A DNA stretch of 64,000 nt from Streptomyces kronopolitis (GTDB lineage Bacteria; Actinomycetota; Actinomycetes; Streptomycetales; Streptomycetaceae): positions 1-64,000 of the forward strand of contig NZ_BMND01000019.1 of assembly GCF_014646275.1 (NCBI RefSeq). Reading direction: 5' to 3'. Numbering within the stretch: position 1 is the first letter of the stretch; each line of letters starts with the position of its first letter. Under the pieces are notes generated by a model that ran no database searches, was not told where the DNA came from, and was given only the letters and a program-made list of their open reading frames with translations. The translations under genes were made by a program, and so were the position numbers. Positions 1-8,116 of this stretch are shown piece after piece.

Positions 1-48
1 GGGGTGCGGGGGGGCGCCCCGCCCGGGGGCCGCCCGCCCGCACCGCTC

Positions 49-645
49 TCACGCCTCGCCCGGACAGCACCCCGGACCGCCGCCCGGCGCCGCACCCCGC
101 TCGCCCGGCCGCCCCGGCCCGTCCGGCCCGGCCGCGCTCTCCTGCGGGTCGTCGGCCCGCCGCTGCGCCCCCGCCGGGTCGGTGGCGCTCCGGTCGACCC
201 GCAGCCGTCGCGCGCCGGGCCCCTGGGCGCCGAGGCTGTCGTAGGGGTTGGACAGCGCGCAGGTCTCCAGCGAGAGGCAGCCGCAGCCGATGCAGTCGCT
301 CAACCGGTCGCGCAGTTCCTTGAGTTGGCCGATCCGCTCGTCCAGCTCGGCGCGCCAGACCTCGGAGAGCCCGGCCCAGTCGGCGCGGTTGGGCGTGCGC
401 TCGTCGGGCAGCTGCGCCAGCGCGTCACGGATCACCGCGAGCGGGATCCCGACCCGCTGCGCCGCCCGCACGAACGCGACCCGGCGCAGCGCGTCACGGG
501 TGTAGCGGCGCTGGTTGCCCGCCGTCCGGGTGCTGCTGATCAGCCCCTTGGACTCGTAGAAGTGCAGCGCGGAGACCGCGGCGCCGCTGCGCGCGGAGAG
601 CTGACCGACGGAGAGTTCATGGACCTGGTACGGAAGCTGGGGCAC
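49..645 (-). CDS. soxR: Redox-sensing MerR-family activator SoxR
   Basis: A 198-residue protein opens with a MerR winged helix-turn-helix (about residues 11-80, with the family hallmark SALHFYESKGLI and an NQRRY wing), followed by a dimerisation helix and the cysteine cluster CIGCGCLSLETC near residues 118-129. In SoxR that cluster holds the [2Fe-2S] centre that senses redox-cycling compounds, so the iron-sulphur ligands appear intact. In Streptomyces SoxR typically responds to endogenous redox-active metabolites rather than running a superoxide regulon. The tail after the cluster is a disordered Gly/Pro/Arg-rich extension of about 60 residues, longer than in enteric SoxR. No SoxR-type box was seen next to it, so its targets are probably elsewhere. 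Confidence 0.92.
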   Translation of the reverse strand: MPQLPYQVHELSVGQLSARSGAAVSALHFYESKGLISSTRTAGNQRRYTRDALRRVAFVRAAQRVGIPLAVIRDALAQLPDERTPNRADWAGLSEVWRAELDERIGQLKELRDRLSDCIGCGCLSLETCALSNPYDSLGAQGPGARRLRVDRSATDPAGAQRRADDPQESAAGPDGPGRPGERGAAPGGGPGCCPGEA

Positions 646-734
646 GGATCCAGCCTAGGCGCTGCCTCCGGCGCCACCCGGGACGCGTCCGGTGGTCCGG
701 AAAGCGTTGACAGTGGGCACCCCCACTCCGCATG

Positions 735-750
735 CTGAGCAAGCGCTTAG
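735..750. promoter_or_regulatory. TetR operator upstream of the MaoC gene
   Basis: The 16-mer CTGAGCAAGCGCTTAG is an imperfect palindrome (half-sites CTGAGC and GCTTAG around AAGC), and dyad symmetry extends outward to about 730-755. The identical 16-mer occurs at 3015-3030 before the TetR gene ending at 2296. It resembles the AGCAAGCGCTT-type operators of KstR2-like TetR repressors of acyl-CoA and steroid catabolism. The inference is that the TetR protein at 2296-2949 represses the MaoC gene. Confidence 0.75.
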
Positions 751-808
751 TATGCGCCCCCGGCCGGTGTGTGGCAGCGGCGGATGGATCCCGAGGAGGC
801 AGACGGAG

Positions 809-1270
809 ATGGCACAGCCCCGAGTATTCGGATCGCTCGACGAACTGCGGGCCGCGGTCGGTGAGGAGCTGGGCACCAGCGACTGGCTGGAGATCGACCA
901 GAAGCGGATCGATCTGTTCGCGCAGGCCACCGGCGATCACCAGTGGATCCATGTGGACCCGCAGAAGGCGGCGGACGGCCCCTTCGGCACCACCATCGCG
1001 CACGGCTATCTGACGCTGTCGCTGCTGCCCGCCCTGGTGCCGCAGCTAATGCGCGTGGACAACGTGAAGATGGGCCTCAACTACGGCTCCAACAAGGTGC
1101 GCTTCCCGGCCACCGTCCCGGTCGGCTCCCGGCTGCGCGCCACGGGCCGGATCGCGGAGGTGGCCGAGGTGTCCGGCGGCGTCCAGCTCACCACGGTCGT
1201 GACCGTGGAGCGCGAGGGCGGCGAGAAGCCGGTGTGCGTCGCGGAGACGGTCAGCCGCTTCTACCTGTAG
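809..1270 (+). CDS. MaoC-like (R)-specific enoyl-CoA hydratase
   Basis: A 153-residue single-hotdog protein. It matches MaoC/PhaJ-type hydratases: the segment FAQATGDHQWIHVD supplies the catalytic Asp and His of hydratase motif 2, and FGTTIAHGYLTLSLLP follows. Such enzymes hydrate trans-2-enoyl-CoA in fatty-acid or related acyl-CoA degradation. The ATG at 809 was chosen because AGGAGG lies 9 nt upstream (794-799). A longer reading from 692 would run through the operator at 735-750 and is rejected. The gene stands alone on the plus strand and ends at a hairpin before a convergent gene. A TetR operator sits about 60 bp before the start, so expression is probably induced by an acyl-CoA-type ligand. 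Confidence 0.88.
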   Translation: MAQPRVFGSLDELRAAVGEELGTSDWLEIDQKRIDLFAQATGDHQWIHVDPQKAADGPFGTTIAHGYLTLSLLPALVPQLMRVDNVKMGLNYGSNKVRFPATVPVGSRLRATGRIAEVAEVSGGVQLTTVVTVEREGGEKPVCVAETVSRFYL

Positions 1271-1314
1271 GACGGCGGGCGCCCGGCTACCGGCCCGGCG
1301 CCCCACGGACCGGT

Positions 1315-1343
1315 GCCGGGGCCCCTCGCGGAGCGGCCCCGGC
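1315..1343. terminator. Hairpin between convergent genes
   Basis: A perfect 9-bp stem (GCCGGGGCC / GGCCCCGGC) with an 11-nt loop lies between the convergent MaoC and DinB-like genes. It has no T-tract, as is usual for Streptomyces terminators, and could serve both directions. Confidence 0.5.
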
Positions 1344-1348
1344 CCCCG

Positions 1349-1918
1349 TCACTGCCCCACCCTGCCGTCGACGCGTTCGCGCAGCAGGTCGGCGTGTCCG
1401 CAGTGCCGGGCGTACTCCTCGATCCGGTGCACCATCAGCGCCCGCACGGCGATCTGGTCCTTCCCCACCCGCTCGCCCAGGTCCGGGTGCGCGGCCAGCG
1501 CGGCGTCGGTCGCGGCCTGCTCGCGCTCCAGATCGGCGTACGCGGCGTCGACGGCGGACTGCTCGGCGACGACCCCGTCGAAGTCCGCGTCCCGCGCGCC
1601 GTACAGCTTCGGCAGCGGGGCGCCGTCGACGATCCAGTTGCGCCAGTCCCGTTCCACCTCGGCGAGGTGCCGCACCAGGCCGAGCAGCGACATCGTCGAC
1701 GGCGGCACCGACCGGCGGGCCAGCTGCTCCGCGTCCAGGCTTTCGCACTTCATCCGCAGGGTCATGCGGTAGTCCGCCAGGAAGCCCCGCAGCGTCGCCA
1801 ACTCGCCGTCCGGACCGGCGCCTTCGCTGTCGCGGGGGTCGTCGTCCGGATCGGCCCACATGTCGGGGTGGACGGTGGCCTGGCTCCATCGCGCGGGTGC
1901 GTCAGTCATGCGGGGCAT
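1349..1918 (-). CDS. DinB superfamily (DUF664-like) protein
   Basis: From the ATG at 1918 the product is 189 residues: a four-helix bundle of the DinB/DUF664 type, with TMSLLGLVRHLAEVERDW (first metal-ligand His) and the late motif MVHRIEEYARHCGHADLLRE carrying the remaining histidines. Such proteins bind divalent metal and often act as thiol-dependent (mycothiol or bacillithiol) transferases; the substrate here is unknown. GGGAG stands 4 nt before the chosen ATG; another in-frame ATG lies at 1909. The frame stays open upstream to an ATG at 2176, adding 86 helical, Arg-rich residues with coding-like third positions, so a 275-residue form is possible. Convergent with the MaoC gene. Confidence 0.75.
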   Translation of the reverse strand: MPRMTDAPARWSQATVHPDMWADPDDDPRDSEGAGPDGELATLRGFLADYRMTLRMKCESLDAEQLARRSVPPSTMSLLGLVRHLAEVERDWRNWIVDGAPLPKLYGARDADFDGVVAEQSAVDAAYADLEREQAATDAALAAHPDLGERVGKDQIAVRALMVHRIEEYARHCGHADLLRERVDGRVGQ

Positions 1919-2295
1919 GTTGCTCCCGGGCGGCCCGGGTTCGCCACCGAATTGCGGCCGACGGCGCCCCCTTTCGGCCGGTGGGAGCTGCCCGAGGACC
2001 GCGAGGCGCTGCCGTTCGGCGGCGTCGGTGTCACGGGCGATCGCACGGCTCCGCTCCACCTGCTCCCTGCCGTACGCGGCGGCCGCGGCGCGCCGCCGGG
2101 AGCGGATCCGCCGTATCTCCGCGGCGATCGCCCGAGCGGTGTCCTCCAGGTAATCGGTGTGCCTGCCGGACCACATGCCGCCCCCCGGTGGCTGCCGTTC
2201 GGATCGGCTCGGCCCGATCCGGACAACTGGCCCTTGTCGTCGGTGCAGCACACCAGGGTCGGCGGCCGGCGGCAAGAGGCCCGCCGGCCATCCGC

Positions 2296-2949
2296 TCAGT
2301 GCGAGGCGCCGGTGCTCCGGCCCGGGTCCGGTGCGCCCACCATCCGCAGCACGAGATCGGCGTAGAGGGTGCCGACCTCGTCGGGCGTGCGCGGGCCGTC
2401 GGCGGTGAACCACCGGGCGACGTCCACGCACAGCGACAGCACCGCGAGGGTGGTGCCCGGGACATCGTCGGCCCTGAACTCCCCGCTGTCCGCGCCGTCC
2501 TGGATGATCTGCCGCAGCAACCGGTCGGTCCGGCGGCGCAGGCCGGCGATCTCGGTGTAGTGCTCGGGGCCGAGCGCCTGGAGTTCGTACTGGATGACCC
2601 GGGCGGTGGTGTGGTGCTCGGCGTGCCAGCGGGCGAAGGTGCGCACGGCGTCGCGCAGCCGCTCGGTGGCGCTGCCCTCGGCCCCGGCGGCGGCACCCAT
2701 GATGCGCAGCGCCTTCTCGTGGCCGATGCCGCTGATGCGGTAGAGCAGCTCTTCCTTGGTCTTGTAGTGGATGTAGAGCGCGGCCGGGCTCATGCCGGCG
2801 CGGCCGGCGATGTCGCGGGTGGTGGTCGCGTGGTAGCCGCGCTCCGCGAAGGCCTCGACGGCGGCGCCGACCAGCCGTCGCGCGGCGTCCGGGGTCACCC
2901 CGGCCCACTCCTCGTGCTCCTCTTCGGCCCGCTCCGCCGCCGCACCCAT
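2296..2949 (-). CDS. TetR-family repressor (KstR2-like)
   Basis: A 217-residue TetR regulator. The N-terminal helix-turn-helix covers about residues 20-65 (ATTTRDIAGRAGMSPAALYIHYKTKEELL), followed by an all-helical ligand domain with the pattern ARWHAEHHTTARVIQYELQAL seen in acyl-CoA-responsive TetR proteins. The start has GGGAG 5 nt upstream. An operator identical to the one before the MaoC gene lies at 3015-3030, 66 bp upstream of the start codon, so the protein probably represses itself and the hydratase. The ligand is inferred to be an acyl-CoA from family resemblance only. Confidence 0.9.
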   Translation of the reverse strand: MGAAAERAEEEHEEWAGVTPDAARRLVGAAVEAFAERGYHATTTRDIAGRAGMSPAALYIHYKTKEELLYRISGIGHEKALRIMGAAAGAEGSATERLRDAVRTFARWHAEHHTTARVIQYELQALGPEHYTEIAGLRRRTDRLLRQIIQDGADSGEFRADDVPGTTLAVLSLCVDVARWFTADGPRTPDEVGTLYADLVLRMVGAPDPGRSTGASH

Positions 2950-3014
2950 CGCGCTCCCCGCTCCTCGGTCCGCCAGGGACCCTCCTCTGACGGATCGAAC
3001 ACCATATCGCGCCG

Positions 3015-3030
3015 CTGAGCAAGCGCTTAG
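3015..3030. promoter_or_regulatory. TetR operator, second copy of CTGAGCAAGCGCTTAG
   Basis: All 16 bases match the site at 735-750. The site lies upstream of the minus-strand TetR gene starting at 2949 and 25 bp from a different TetR operator at 3055-3074. Two unrelated TetR genes are thus transcribed divergently from one short region with one operator each. Autoregulation is inferred. Confidence 0.75.
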
Positions 3031-3054
3031 GGTCCGGCCGGGTGCGGGAACGCT

Positions 3055-3074
3055 TAATTAGCGCTGCTAGTTTT
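3055..3074. promoter_or_regulatory. TetR operator shared with the ALDH/ADH operon
   Basis: TAATTAGCGCTGCTAGTTTT lies 19 bp before the ATG of the plus-strand TetR gene (3094). It matches the 20-bp site at 6461-6480 (AAACTAGCGCCGGTAGTTTT) at 16 of 20 positions, and both show a CTA(G/C)CG-type dyad. The inference is that the TetR protein at 3094 controls itself here and the dehydrogenase operon at the second copy. Confidence 0.7.
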
Positions 3075-3093
3075 CGCCGCCGCAGCCTCTACC

Positions 3094-3750
3094 ATGTACG
3101 GCATGGCCCGACCCCGCAAGCCCCTGCTGAGCCGCGCACGCATCGTCTCCACGGCGCTGGCGCTCATCGACTCCGAGGGGCTGCCGGCGCTCTCCACCCG
3201 GCGTCTGGCGGCGGAGCTGGGCGTCAGCGGACCCTCCCTCTACAACCACTTCACGACCAAGGACGAGATCCTCGACGCGGTGGCCGACACGGTCATCGCC
3301 CAGGTCGACGTCTCGGCGCTGGCCTCGGGCGGCGACTGGCGCACCGGGCTGCTCGACTGGGCCCGCTCCTATCGCGCGGCGCTGGCCGCCCACCCGCAGA
3401 TCGTGCCGTTCCTCGCCCAGGGGCCCGGCCGCCGCCCCGCCGGGCTGGCGATGGCCGACGCGGCGTTCGGCGGCATGGTCGAGGCGGGCTGGCCGCCCGC
3501 CCAGGCCACCCGGGTCTGCGCGATGGTCCGCTACTTCGTCGCCGGCTCGGCGCTGGGCTCGTTCGCCCGCGGCTTCGTCGACGACCCGGGCGCCTACGAC
3601 CCCGCCGACTACCCGCACCTGGGCCAGGCCCATCTGCTGGCCGAGCATCAACGGCAGGTGGACGAGGGCGCGTTCGAGACCGGGCTGCGCGCGCTGGTGG
3701 ACGGCCTGGCGCTGGCGCACCCCGGCCTCGTCCCGCCGGACGGCGGCTGA
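3094..3750 (+). CDS. TetR-family repressor with TetR_C-type ligand domain
   Basis: A 218-residue regulator. The helix-turn-helix segment STRRLAAELGVSGPSLYNHFTTKDEIL covers about residues 35-62 and is followed by a helical domain with the VCAMVRYFVAGSALGSFARG pattern of TetR_C proteins. An in-frame ATG at 3103 (MARPRK) is an equally plausible start. The gene is divergent from the preceding TetR gene and convergent with the alcohol dehydrogenase operon, whose promoter region carries a copy of this gene's own operator (3055-3074 and 6461-6480). It is therefore the likely repressor of the aldehyde/alcohol dehydrogenase pair, with an alcohol, aldehyde or derived ligand. Confidence 0.88.
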   Translation: MYGMARPRKPLLSRARIVSTALALIDSEGLPALSTRRLAAELGVSGPSLYNHFTTKDEILDAVADTVIAQVDVSALASGGDWRTGLLDWARSYRAALAAHPQIVPFLAQGPGRRPAGLAMADAAFGGMVEAGWPPAQATRVCAMVRYFVAGSALGSFARGFVDDPGAYDPADYPHLGQAHLLAEHQRQVDEGAFETGLRALVDGLALAHPGLVPPDGG

Positions 3751-3809
3751 CCGGCCGTCACCGGCCCTCCGGCGCGGCCCGACCCGCCTCGGCAGCCTCG
3801 TCGGACGCC

Positions 3810-4907
3810 TCAGAAGACGACCAGCGCCCGCCCGCCCTTGCCGGCCAGCATCGCGTCGAAGGCAGCCGGGATACCGTCCAGGCCGATCCGCTCGGTGACC
3901 AGCGCGGACAGATCCAGCGCACCGGAGCGGACGTGCTCGGCGATGACGGGCAGATCGCGGGCGGGGTCGCTGTTGCCGTAGACGCAGCCGGAGAGCGTCC
4001 GGCCGAAGTAGAAGAGTTCCAACGCGGAGAACGTCACCTGCTGCTCCTGGCCGCCGATGCCGACCACCGTCGTACGGCCGCCGCGGCGGGTCGCCGACCA
4101 GGCGGCGCGGATGGTGTCGGCGCGGCCCACGCACTCGATCGCGACATCGGCGCCCACTCCCCCGGTGAGCCCGCGGATCCGCTTGGCGCCCTCCTTCTCG
4201 AAGAACGCGGCGTCCGCCACCAGGAACTCGGTGGCGCCGGCCGCCCGGGCCAGCTCCTCCTTCGCCGGTGAGGCGTCCACGGCCACGATCGGGCCGGCGC
4301 CCGCGATCCGCGCCGCCTGCAGCGTGGCCAGGCCCACCCCGCCGACACCGAGGACCACGACCGACTCCCCCGCGCGCACCCGGGCGCTGTGGTGGACGGC
4401 GCCCCAGCCGGTGAGCACCGCGCAGCCCAGCAGCGCGGCGTCGGCCAGCGGCACCCCGTCCGGCAGCGGCAGCGCGGCGTGTGCGGGCACCACGGTCTCC
4501 TCGGCGAACGCTGCGGTGCCCAGGCCGGGGTAGAGCGCGGTGGTGCCGTCGGCGAGGGTGGCGTACGGGGAGCCGGCGGCGAGGCCCGCGCCGGCGCACA
4601 GCCACGGCTCGGCCAGTCCGCAGTAGTGGCAGTCGCCGCAGGACGGCGCCCAGTTGAGGACGACCTGGTCGCCGGGGGCCACCGTGGTCACGTCGGGGCC
4701 GACCGCGGTCACGGTCCCCGCGCCCTCGTGTCCGAGGACCGCGGGGGCGGGCTGGCGCAGGGTCCCGTTGGACAGCGACAGATCCGAGTGGCACACACCG
4801 GCGGCGGCGAGCTTGATGCGGACCTGGCCGGGGCCGGGTGCGGGCAGCTCGATCTCGGTGACCCGGAGCGGGGCGTTGACGGCGGACAGGACGGCGGCGC
4901 GGACCAC
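3810..4907 (-). CDS. Zinc-dependent MDR alcohol dehydrogenase
   Basis: A 365-residue medium-chain dehydrogenase/reductase. Catalytic zinc ligands are visible in GVCHSD (Cys) and GHEGAG (His, Glu). The structural zinc lobe CGDCHYCGLAEPWLC has all four cysteines, and the Rossmann motif GVGGVG binds NAD(P). This class oxidises primary alcohols to aldehydes (or the reverse) and includes mycothiol/NDMA-dependent enzymes. The GTG at 4907 was chosen because GAGGAG precedes it by about 6 nt; the frame extends further upstream into low-complexity sequence and is not used. It lies 121 bp downstream of the aldehyde dehydrogenase gene on the same strand, so the two plausibly convert alcohol to aldehyde to acid in one operon. 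Confidence 0.9.
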   Translation of the reverse strand: MVRAAVLSAVNAPLRVTEIELPAPGPGQVRIKLAAAGVCHSDLSLSNGTLRQPAPAVLGHEGAGTVTAVGPDVTTVAPGDQVVLNWAPSCGDCHYCGLAEPWLCAGAGLAAGSPYATLADGTTALYPGLGTAAFAEETVVPAHAALPLPDGVPLADAALLGCAVLTGWGAVHHSARVRAGESVVVLGVGGVGLATLQAARIAGAGPIVAVDASPAKEELARAAGATEFLVADAAFFEKEGAKRIRGLTGGVGADVAIECVGRADTIRAAWSATRRGGRTTVVGIGGQEQQVTFSALELFYFGRTLSGCVYGNSDPARDLPVIAEHVRSGALDLSALVTERIGLDGIPAAFDAMLAGKGGRALVVF

Positions 4908-5028
4908 AGGATCTCCTCGGTGCGGAGGACGGGCGGAGGGAGGGGACGGACGGGGCGGGCGGACGACGGGCGGGCGGGCGGGCGGTGAACGGCAGGGCAT
5001 CCCGCCGTCCGCCGCCCGCCCCGCCGGC

Positions 5029-6423
5029 TCAGAACTGGAGCGACTTGGTCTGCAGGTATTCCGTCAGGCCGTGCGGGCCCAGCTCCCGGCCGATGCCGGA
5101 CTGCTTGTAACCGCCGAACGGGGCGAGGGGGTTGAAGCGGCCGCCGTTGATGTCGACCTGCCCGGTGTCCAGCCGGCGGGCGAACGCGGCCGCCGTGGCG
5201 TCGTCGCCCGCCCAGACCGCGCCGGCCAGGCCGTAGACGGTGCCGTTGGCGATCCGCACGGCGTCGTCCTCGTCCTCGTACTCCAGCAGCGCCAGGACCG
5301 GACCGAAGATCTCCTCCTGGGCGATGCCCATCTCCGGGGTGACGTCGGCGAAGACGGTCGGCCGGACGTAGTAGCCGGGACCCTCGAGCGCCTCCGGGCC
5401 GCCCGCCACGACGCGGGCCCCCTGGGCGATGCCCTGCTCGATGTAGCCGCGGACCCGGCCCTGCTGGCGGGCATTGACCAACGGGCCGACGCGCTCGCCG
5501 GGCACGTACTTGGCGGCCGCGGCGGCCGCCAGCTCGACGGCCTCGGCGTAGCTGTCCTTGTGGACCAGCATCCGGGTCCAGGCGCTGCACGTCTGGCCGG
5601 AGTTGGCCATGACGTTGGCGACGCCCACCGCGACCGCCCTGGCCAGGTCGGCGCCGGGCAGGATGACATTGGCGGACTTGCCGCCGAGCTCCAGCGCCAC
5701 CCGCTTGACCTCGGCGCCCGCGAGCGCGCCGATCCGCCGCCCGACCGCCGTCGAGCCGGTGAAGGACACCAGGTCGACGCCCTCGTGCGCGGCGAGGGCC
5801 TGCCCGGCGACCGGGCCGAGGCCGGTGACCAGGTTGAAGACGCCGGCGGGTATCCCGGCCTCGTCGACGCACTCGGCGAAGAGCCGGGCGACCAGCGGGG
5901 TGTCCTCGGCGGGCTTGAGCACCACCGTGCAGCCGGCCGCGAGGGCCGGGGCCACCTTGGCGACGATCTGGTGCAGCGGGTAGTTCCAGGGCGTGATCGC
6001 GCCCACCACCCCGACCGGTTCGTGCAGCACGGTGGAGTTGCCGATCTTCTCCTCGAACGCGTACGTACGGGCGAGTTCGGCGTAGGAGGCGCAGACCGCG
6101 AGCGGCACCCCGGCGTGCACGGCCTGGCTGAAGGCGAGCGGCGCGCCGAGTTCGGCGGTGACGGTCCCGGCGATCTCGTCGGCGCGCGCGGTGAGCCGGC
6201 CGTGCAGCGCGGCCAGCCGGTCCGCGCGCTCCCCGGGCGGGGTGGCGGCCCAGCCCGGCAGGGCGGCGCGGGCGGCGTGCACGGCGGCGTCCACGTCGGC
6301 CGCGGACCCGGCCGGGACGGTGGCGATGACCTGTTCGTCGGCCGGGTTGACGACCTCGATCGTCCCGCCGCCCGCGGCGGGCCGCCAGCTTCCGTCGATG
6401 TACATCGCGTCGTGCTGCTTCAC
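5029..6423 (-). CDS. NAD(P)-dependent aldehyde dehydrogenase
   Basis: A 464-residue ALDH superfamily enzyme. Visible motifs are NYPLHQIVAKVAPALAAGCT, the Rossmann-edge FTGSTAVGRRI, VALELGGKSANVI with the general-base Glu, and NSGQTCSAWTRML with the nucleophile Cys. It oxidises an aldehyde to a carboxylate; the substrate cannot be read from sequence. The GTG at 6423 is preferred because GGAGG stands 8 nt upstream. The alternative ATG at 6462 lies inside the operator at 6461-6480 and is therefore unlikely. It is the first gene of a two-gene operon with the alcohol dehydrogenase. Confidence 0.9.
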   Translation of the reverse strand: MKQHDAMYIDGSWRPAAGGGTIEVVNPADEQVIATVPAGSAADVDAAVHAARAALPGWAATPPGERADRLAALHGRLTARADEIAGTVTAELGAPLAFSQAVHAGVPLAVCASYAELARTYAFEEKIGNSTVLHEPVGVVGAITPWNYPLHQIVAKVAPALAAGCTVVLKPAEDTPLVARLFAECVDEAGIPAGVFNLVTGLGPVAGQALAAHEGVDLVSFTGSTAVGRRIGALAGAEVKRVALELGGKSANVILPGADLARAVAVGVANVMANSGQTCSAWTRMLVHKDSYAEAVELAAAAAAKYVPGERVGPLVNARQQGRVRGYIEQGIAQGARVVAGGPEALEGPGYYVRPTVFADVTPEMGIAQEEIFGPVLALLEYEDEDDAVRIANGTVYGLAGAVWAGDDATAAAFARRLDTGQVDINGGRFNPLAPFGGYKQSGIGRELGPHGLTEYLQTKSLQF

Positions 6424-6460
6424 GTCGTGATCCTCCCGTGGCGCCGGTCGTCGTCCCCCC

Positions 6461-6480
6461 AAACTAGCGCCGGTAGTTTT
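6461..6480. promoter_or_regulatory. TetR operator of the ALDH/ADH operon
   Basis: AAACTAGCGCCGGTAGTTTT contains a 19-bp dyad (AAACTA-N7-TAGTTT, with matching inner CG pairs) 38 bp upstream of the ALDH start. It matches the site at 3055-3074 before the TetR gene at 16 of 20 bases. Confidence 0.75.
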
Positions 6481-6613
6481 GCGTGCGCCAGGGAGCCCGC
6501 CGTCCCCCGGGCCGGGGCGACGGCGGGCACGAGCCTACGAGGCGTCCGCAACATCCCCTTGTGGGAGGGGGTGCGGGCCCCCGCGGCCGACCCCCGGGCC
6601 GGGTCCCGCCCCG

Positions 6614-8062
6614 CTAGATGATGCCGAAGAGCAGCCCCGCCCCCAGGACCACCAGCGAGGTCAGCGCGGCCCATTTGACGGTGAACCGGGTGTGGTCGCC
6701 GAACTCGACCTTGGCCATGCCGACGAGGACGTACACGGCGGGGACCAGCGGGCTGGACATGTGCAGGGCCTGGCCGACGAGCGAGGCCCGGGCGATCTCG
6801 ACGGGGGTCACGCCGTGGGCGGCACCGGCCTCCGCGAGGATCGGCACGATGCCGAAGTAGAAGCCGTCGTTGGACATGAAGTAGGTCAGCGGGATGCTGA
6901 GCACGCCGGTGACCAGGCCCATGTGCGGGCCGAGCGCGTCGGGGATGCCGCCGACCAGCCAGCGGGCCATGTGCTCGACCATGCCGGTGCCGGTGAGCAC
7001 CCCGGTGAAGACGGCGGCGGCGAAGACCATGCCGGAGACGTTGAGGACGTTCTCGGCGTGCGCGGCGACCCGGGCCCGCTGGTCCTTCATCTGCGGGAAG
7101 TTGACGGTGAGCGCGAGGGCCGCGCCGAGCAGGAACAGCACCGGGATCGGCAGCGCCTGGAGGATCAGCAGGGTGAGCAGCGCGACGGTGAGCGCGGCGT
7201 TGAACCAGTAGAGCTTGGGGCGCAGGGTGGCGCGCCGCGGGTCCAGCGCCTGGAGGTCGGCCTCGTCCGCGCCGTCCGGGGAGCCGGCGGACGCGGCGGC
7301 TCCGGAACCGCTGCCGGCGCCGCCCGCGGTGCGCGAACCACCGGACGGGACGCCCCCGGTGCCGACCGCACCCGCACCGACCAGGACCGGCTCGCCCTCC
7401 TTGACGTCCACGTCCTCGGTCACCTCCCGGGTGTCGCCGAGGGTCAGCACGCCGAGCCGCTTGCGCTCCCGCCGGCCGAGGACGTACGCGAGGACGAAGA
7501 CCGCGAGCAGGCCGACGGCCAGGGCGGGGATCATCGGGATGAAGATGTCGCCGGCGTCGAGCTTGAGGGCGGTGGCGGCGCGGGCGGTGGGGCCGCCCCA
7601 GGGGAGGGTGTTCATCACGCCGTTGGCGGTGGCGGCGACGCAGGTCATGACCACCAGGCTCATCTTCAGCCGCTTGTAGAGCGGGTAGAGGGCCGAGACG
7701 GTGATCATGAAGGTGGTGGAGCCGTCGCCGTCGAGCGAGACGATCGCGGCGAGCAGCGCCGTGCCGACCACCACGCGGACCGGGTCGGCCTTGCAGAACC
7801 TCAGGATGCCGCGGACGACCGGGTCGAAGAGTCCGACATCGATCATCACCCCGAAGTAGATGATGGCGAACATCAGCATCGCGGCCGTGGGGGCCAGGTC
7901 GCCGATGCCCTTGAGGACGTAGTCGCCCAGGTGCGCGCCCTGTCCGACCAGGACACAGAACAGCGCGGGAATCAGCACGAGCGCTGCCATCGGTGACATC
8001 TTCTTCATCATGATCAGCGCCAGGAAGGTGGCGATCATGACAAATCCGAGGATTGTCAGCAT
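6614..8062 (-). CDS. CitMHS-family citrate-divalent metal:proton symporter
   Basis: A 482-residue polytopic membrane protein of the CitMHS family (Bacillus CitM/CitH type), which imports citrate complexed with Mg2+, Ca2+ or similar ions together with protons. The N-terminal half holds several membrane helices with SLDGDGSTTFMITVSALYPLY and NGVMNTLPWGGPTARAATAL. A long hydrophilic Gly/Ser-rich cytoplasmic loop (about residues 215-290) separates it from the C-terminal half, which contains FMSNDGFYFGIVPILAEA. The ATG at 8062 has GTGAGG about 8 nt upstream and was preferred over the ATG at 8092. A sigma-70-like promoter lies just upstream. No citrate two-component system is adjacent. Confidence 0.88.
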   Translation of the reverse strand: MLTILGFVMIATFLALIMMKKMSPMAALVLIPALFCVLVGQGAHLGDYVLKGIGDLAPTAAMLMFAIIYFGVMIDVGLFDPVVRGILRFCKADPVRVVVGTALLAAIVSLDGDGSTTFMITVSALYPLYKRLKMSLVVMTCVAATANGVMNTLPWGGPTARAATALKLDAGDIFIPMIPALAVGLLAVFVLAYVLGRRERKRLGVLTLGDTREVTEDVDVKEGEPVLVGAGAVGTGGVPSGGSRTAGGAGSGSGAAASAGSPDGADEADLQALDPRRATLRPKLYWFNAALTVALLTLLILQALPIPVLFLLGAALALTVNFPQMKDQRARVAAHAENVLNVSGMVFAAAVFTGVLTGTGMVEHMARWLVGGIPDALGPHMGLVTGVLSIPLTYFMSNDGFYFGIVPILAEAGAAHGVTPVEIARASLVGQALHMSSPLVPAVYVLVGMAKVEFGDHTRFTVKWAALTSLVVLGAGLLFGII

Positions 8063-8116
8063 CAGTGGTACCTCACGTTCGCCCTTGAACATCTGCCGGG
8101 GGTGGCGGTTGGGCTG

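Noticed and set aside
943-3018. Stop-free 691-codon frame on the plus strand
   Set aside because: It overlaps the real MaoC, DinB-like and TetR genes, has Pro/Arg-rich composition without domains, and is a high-GC shadow frame.
6424-6462. ATG at 6462 as the ALDH start
   Set aside because: It falls inside the TetR operator at 6461-6480; GTG 6423 has GGAGG at proper distance.
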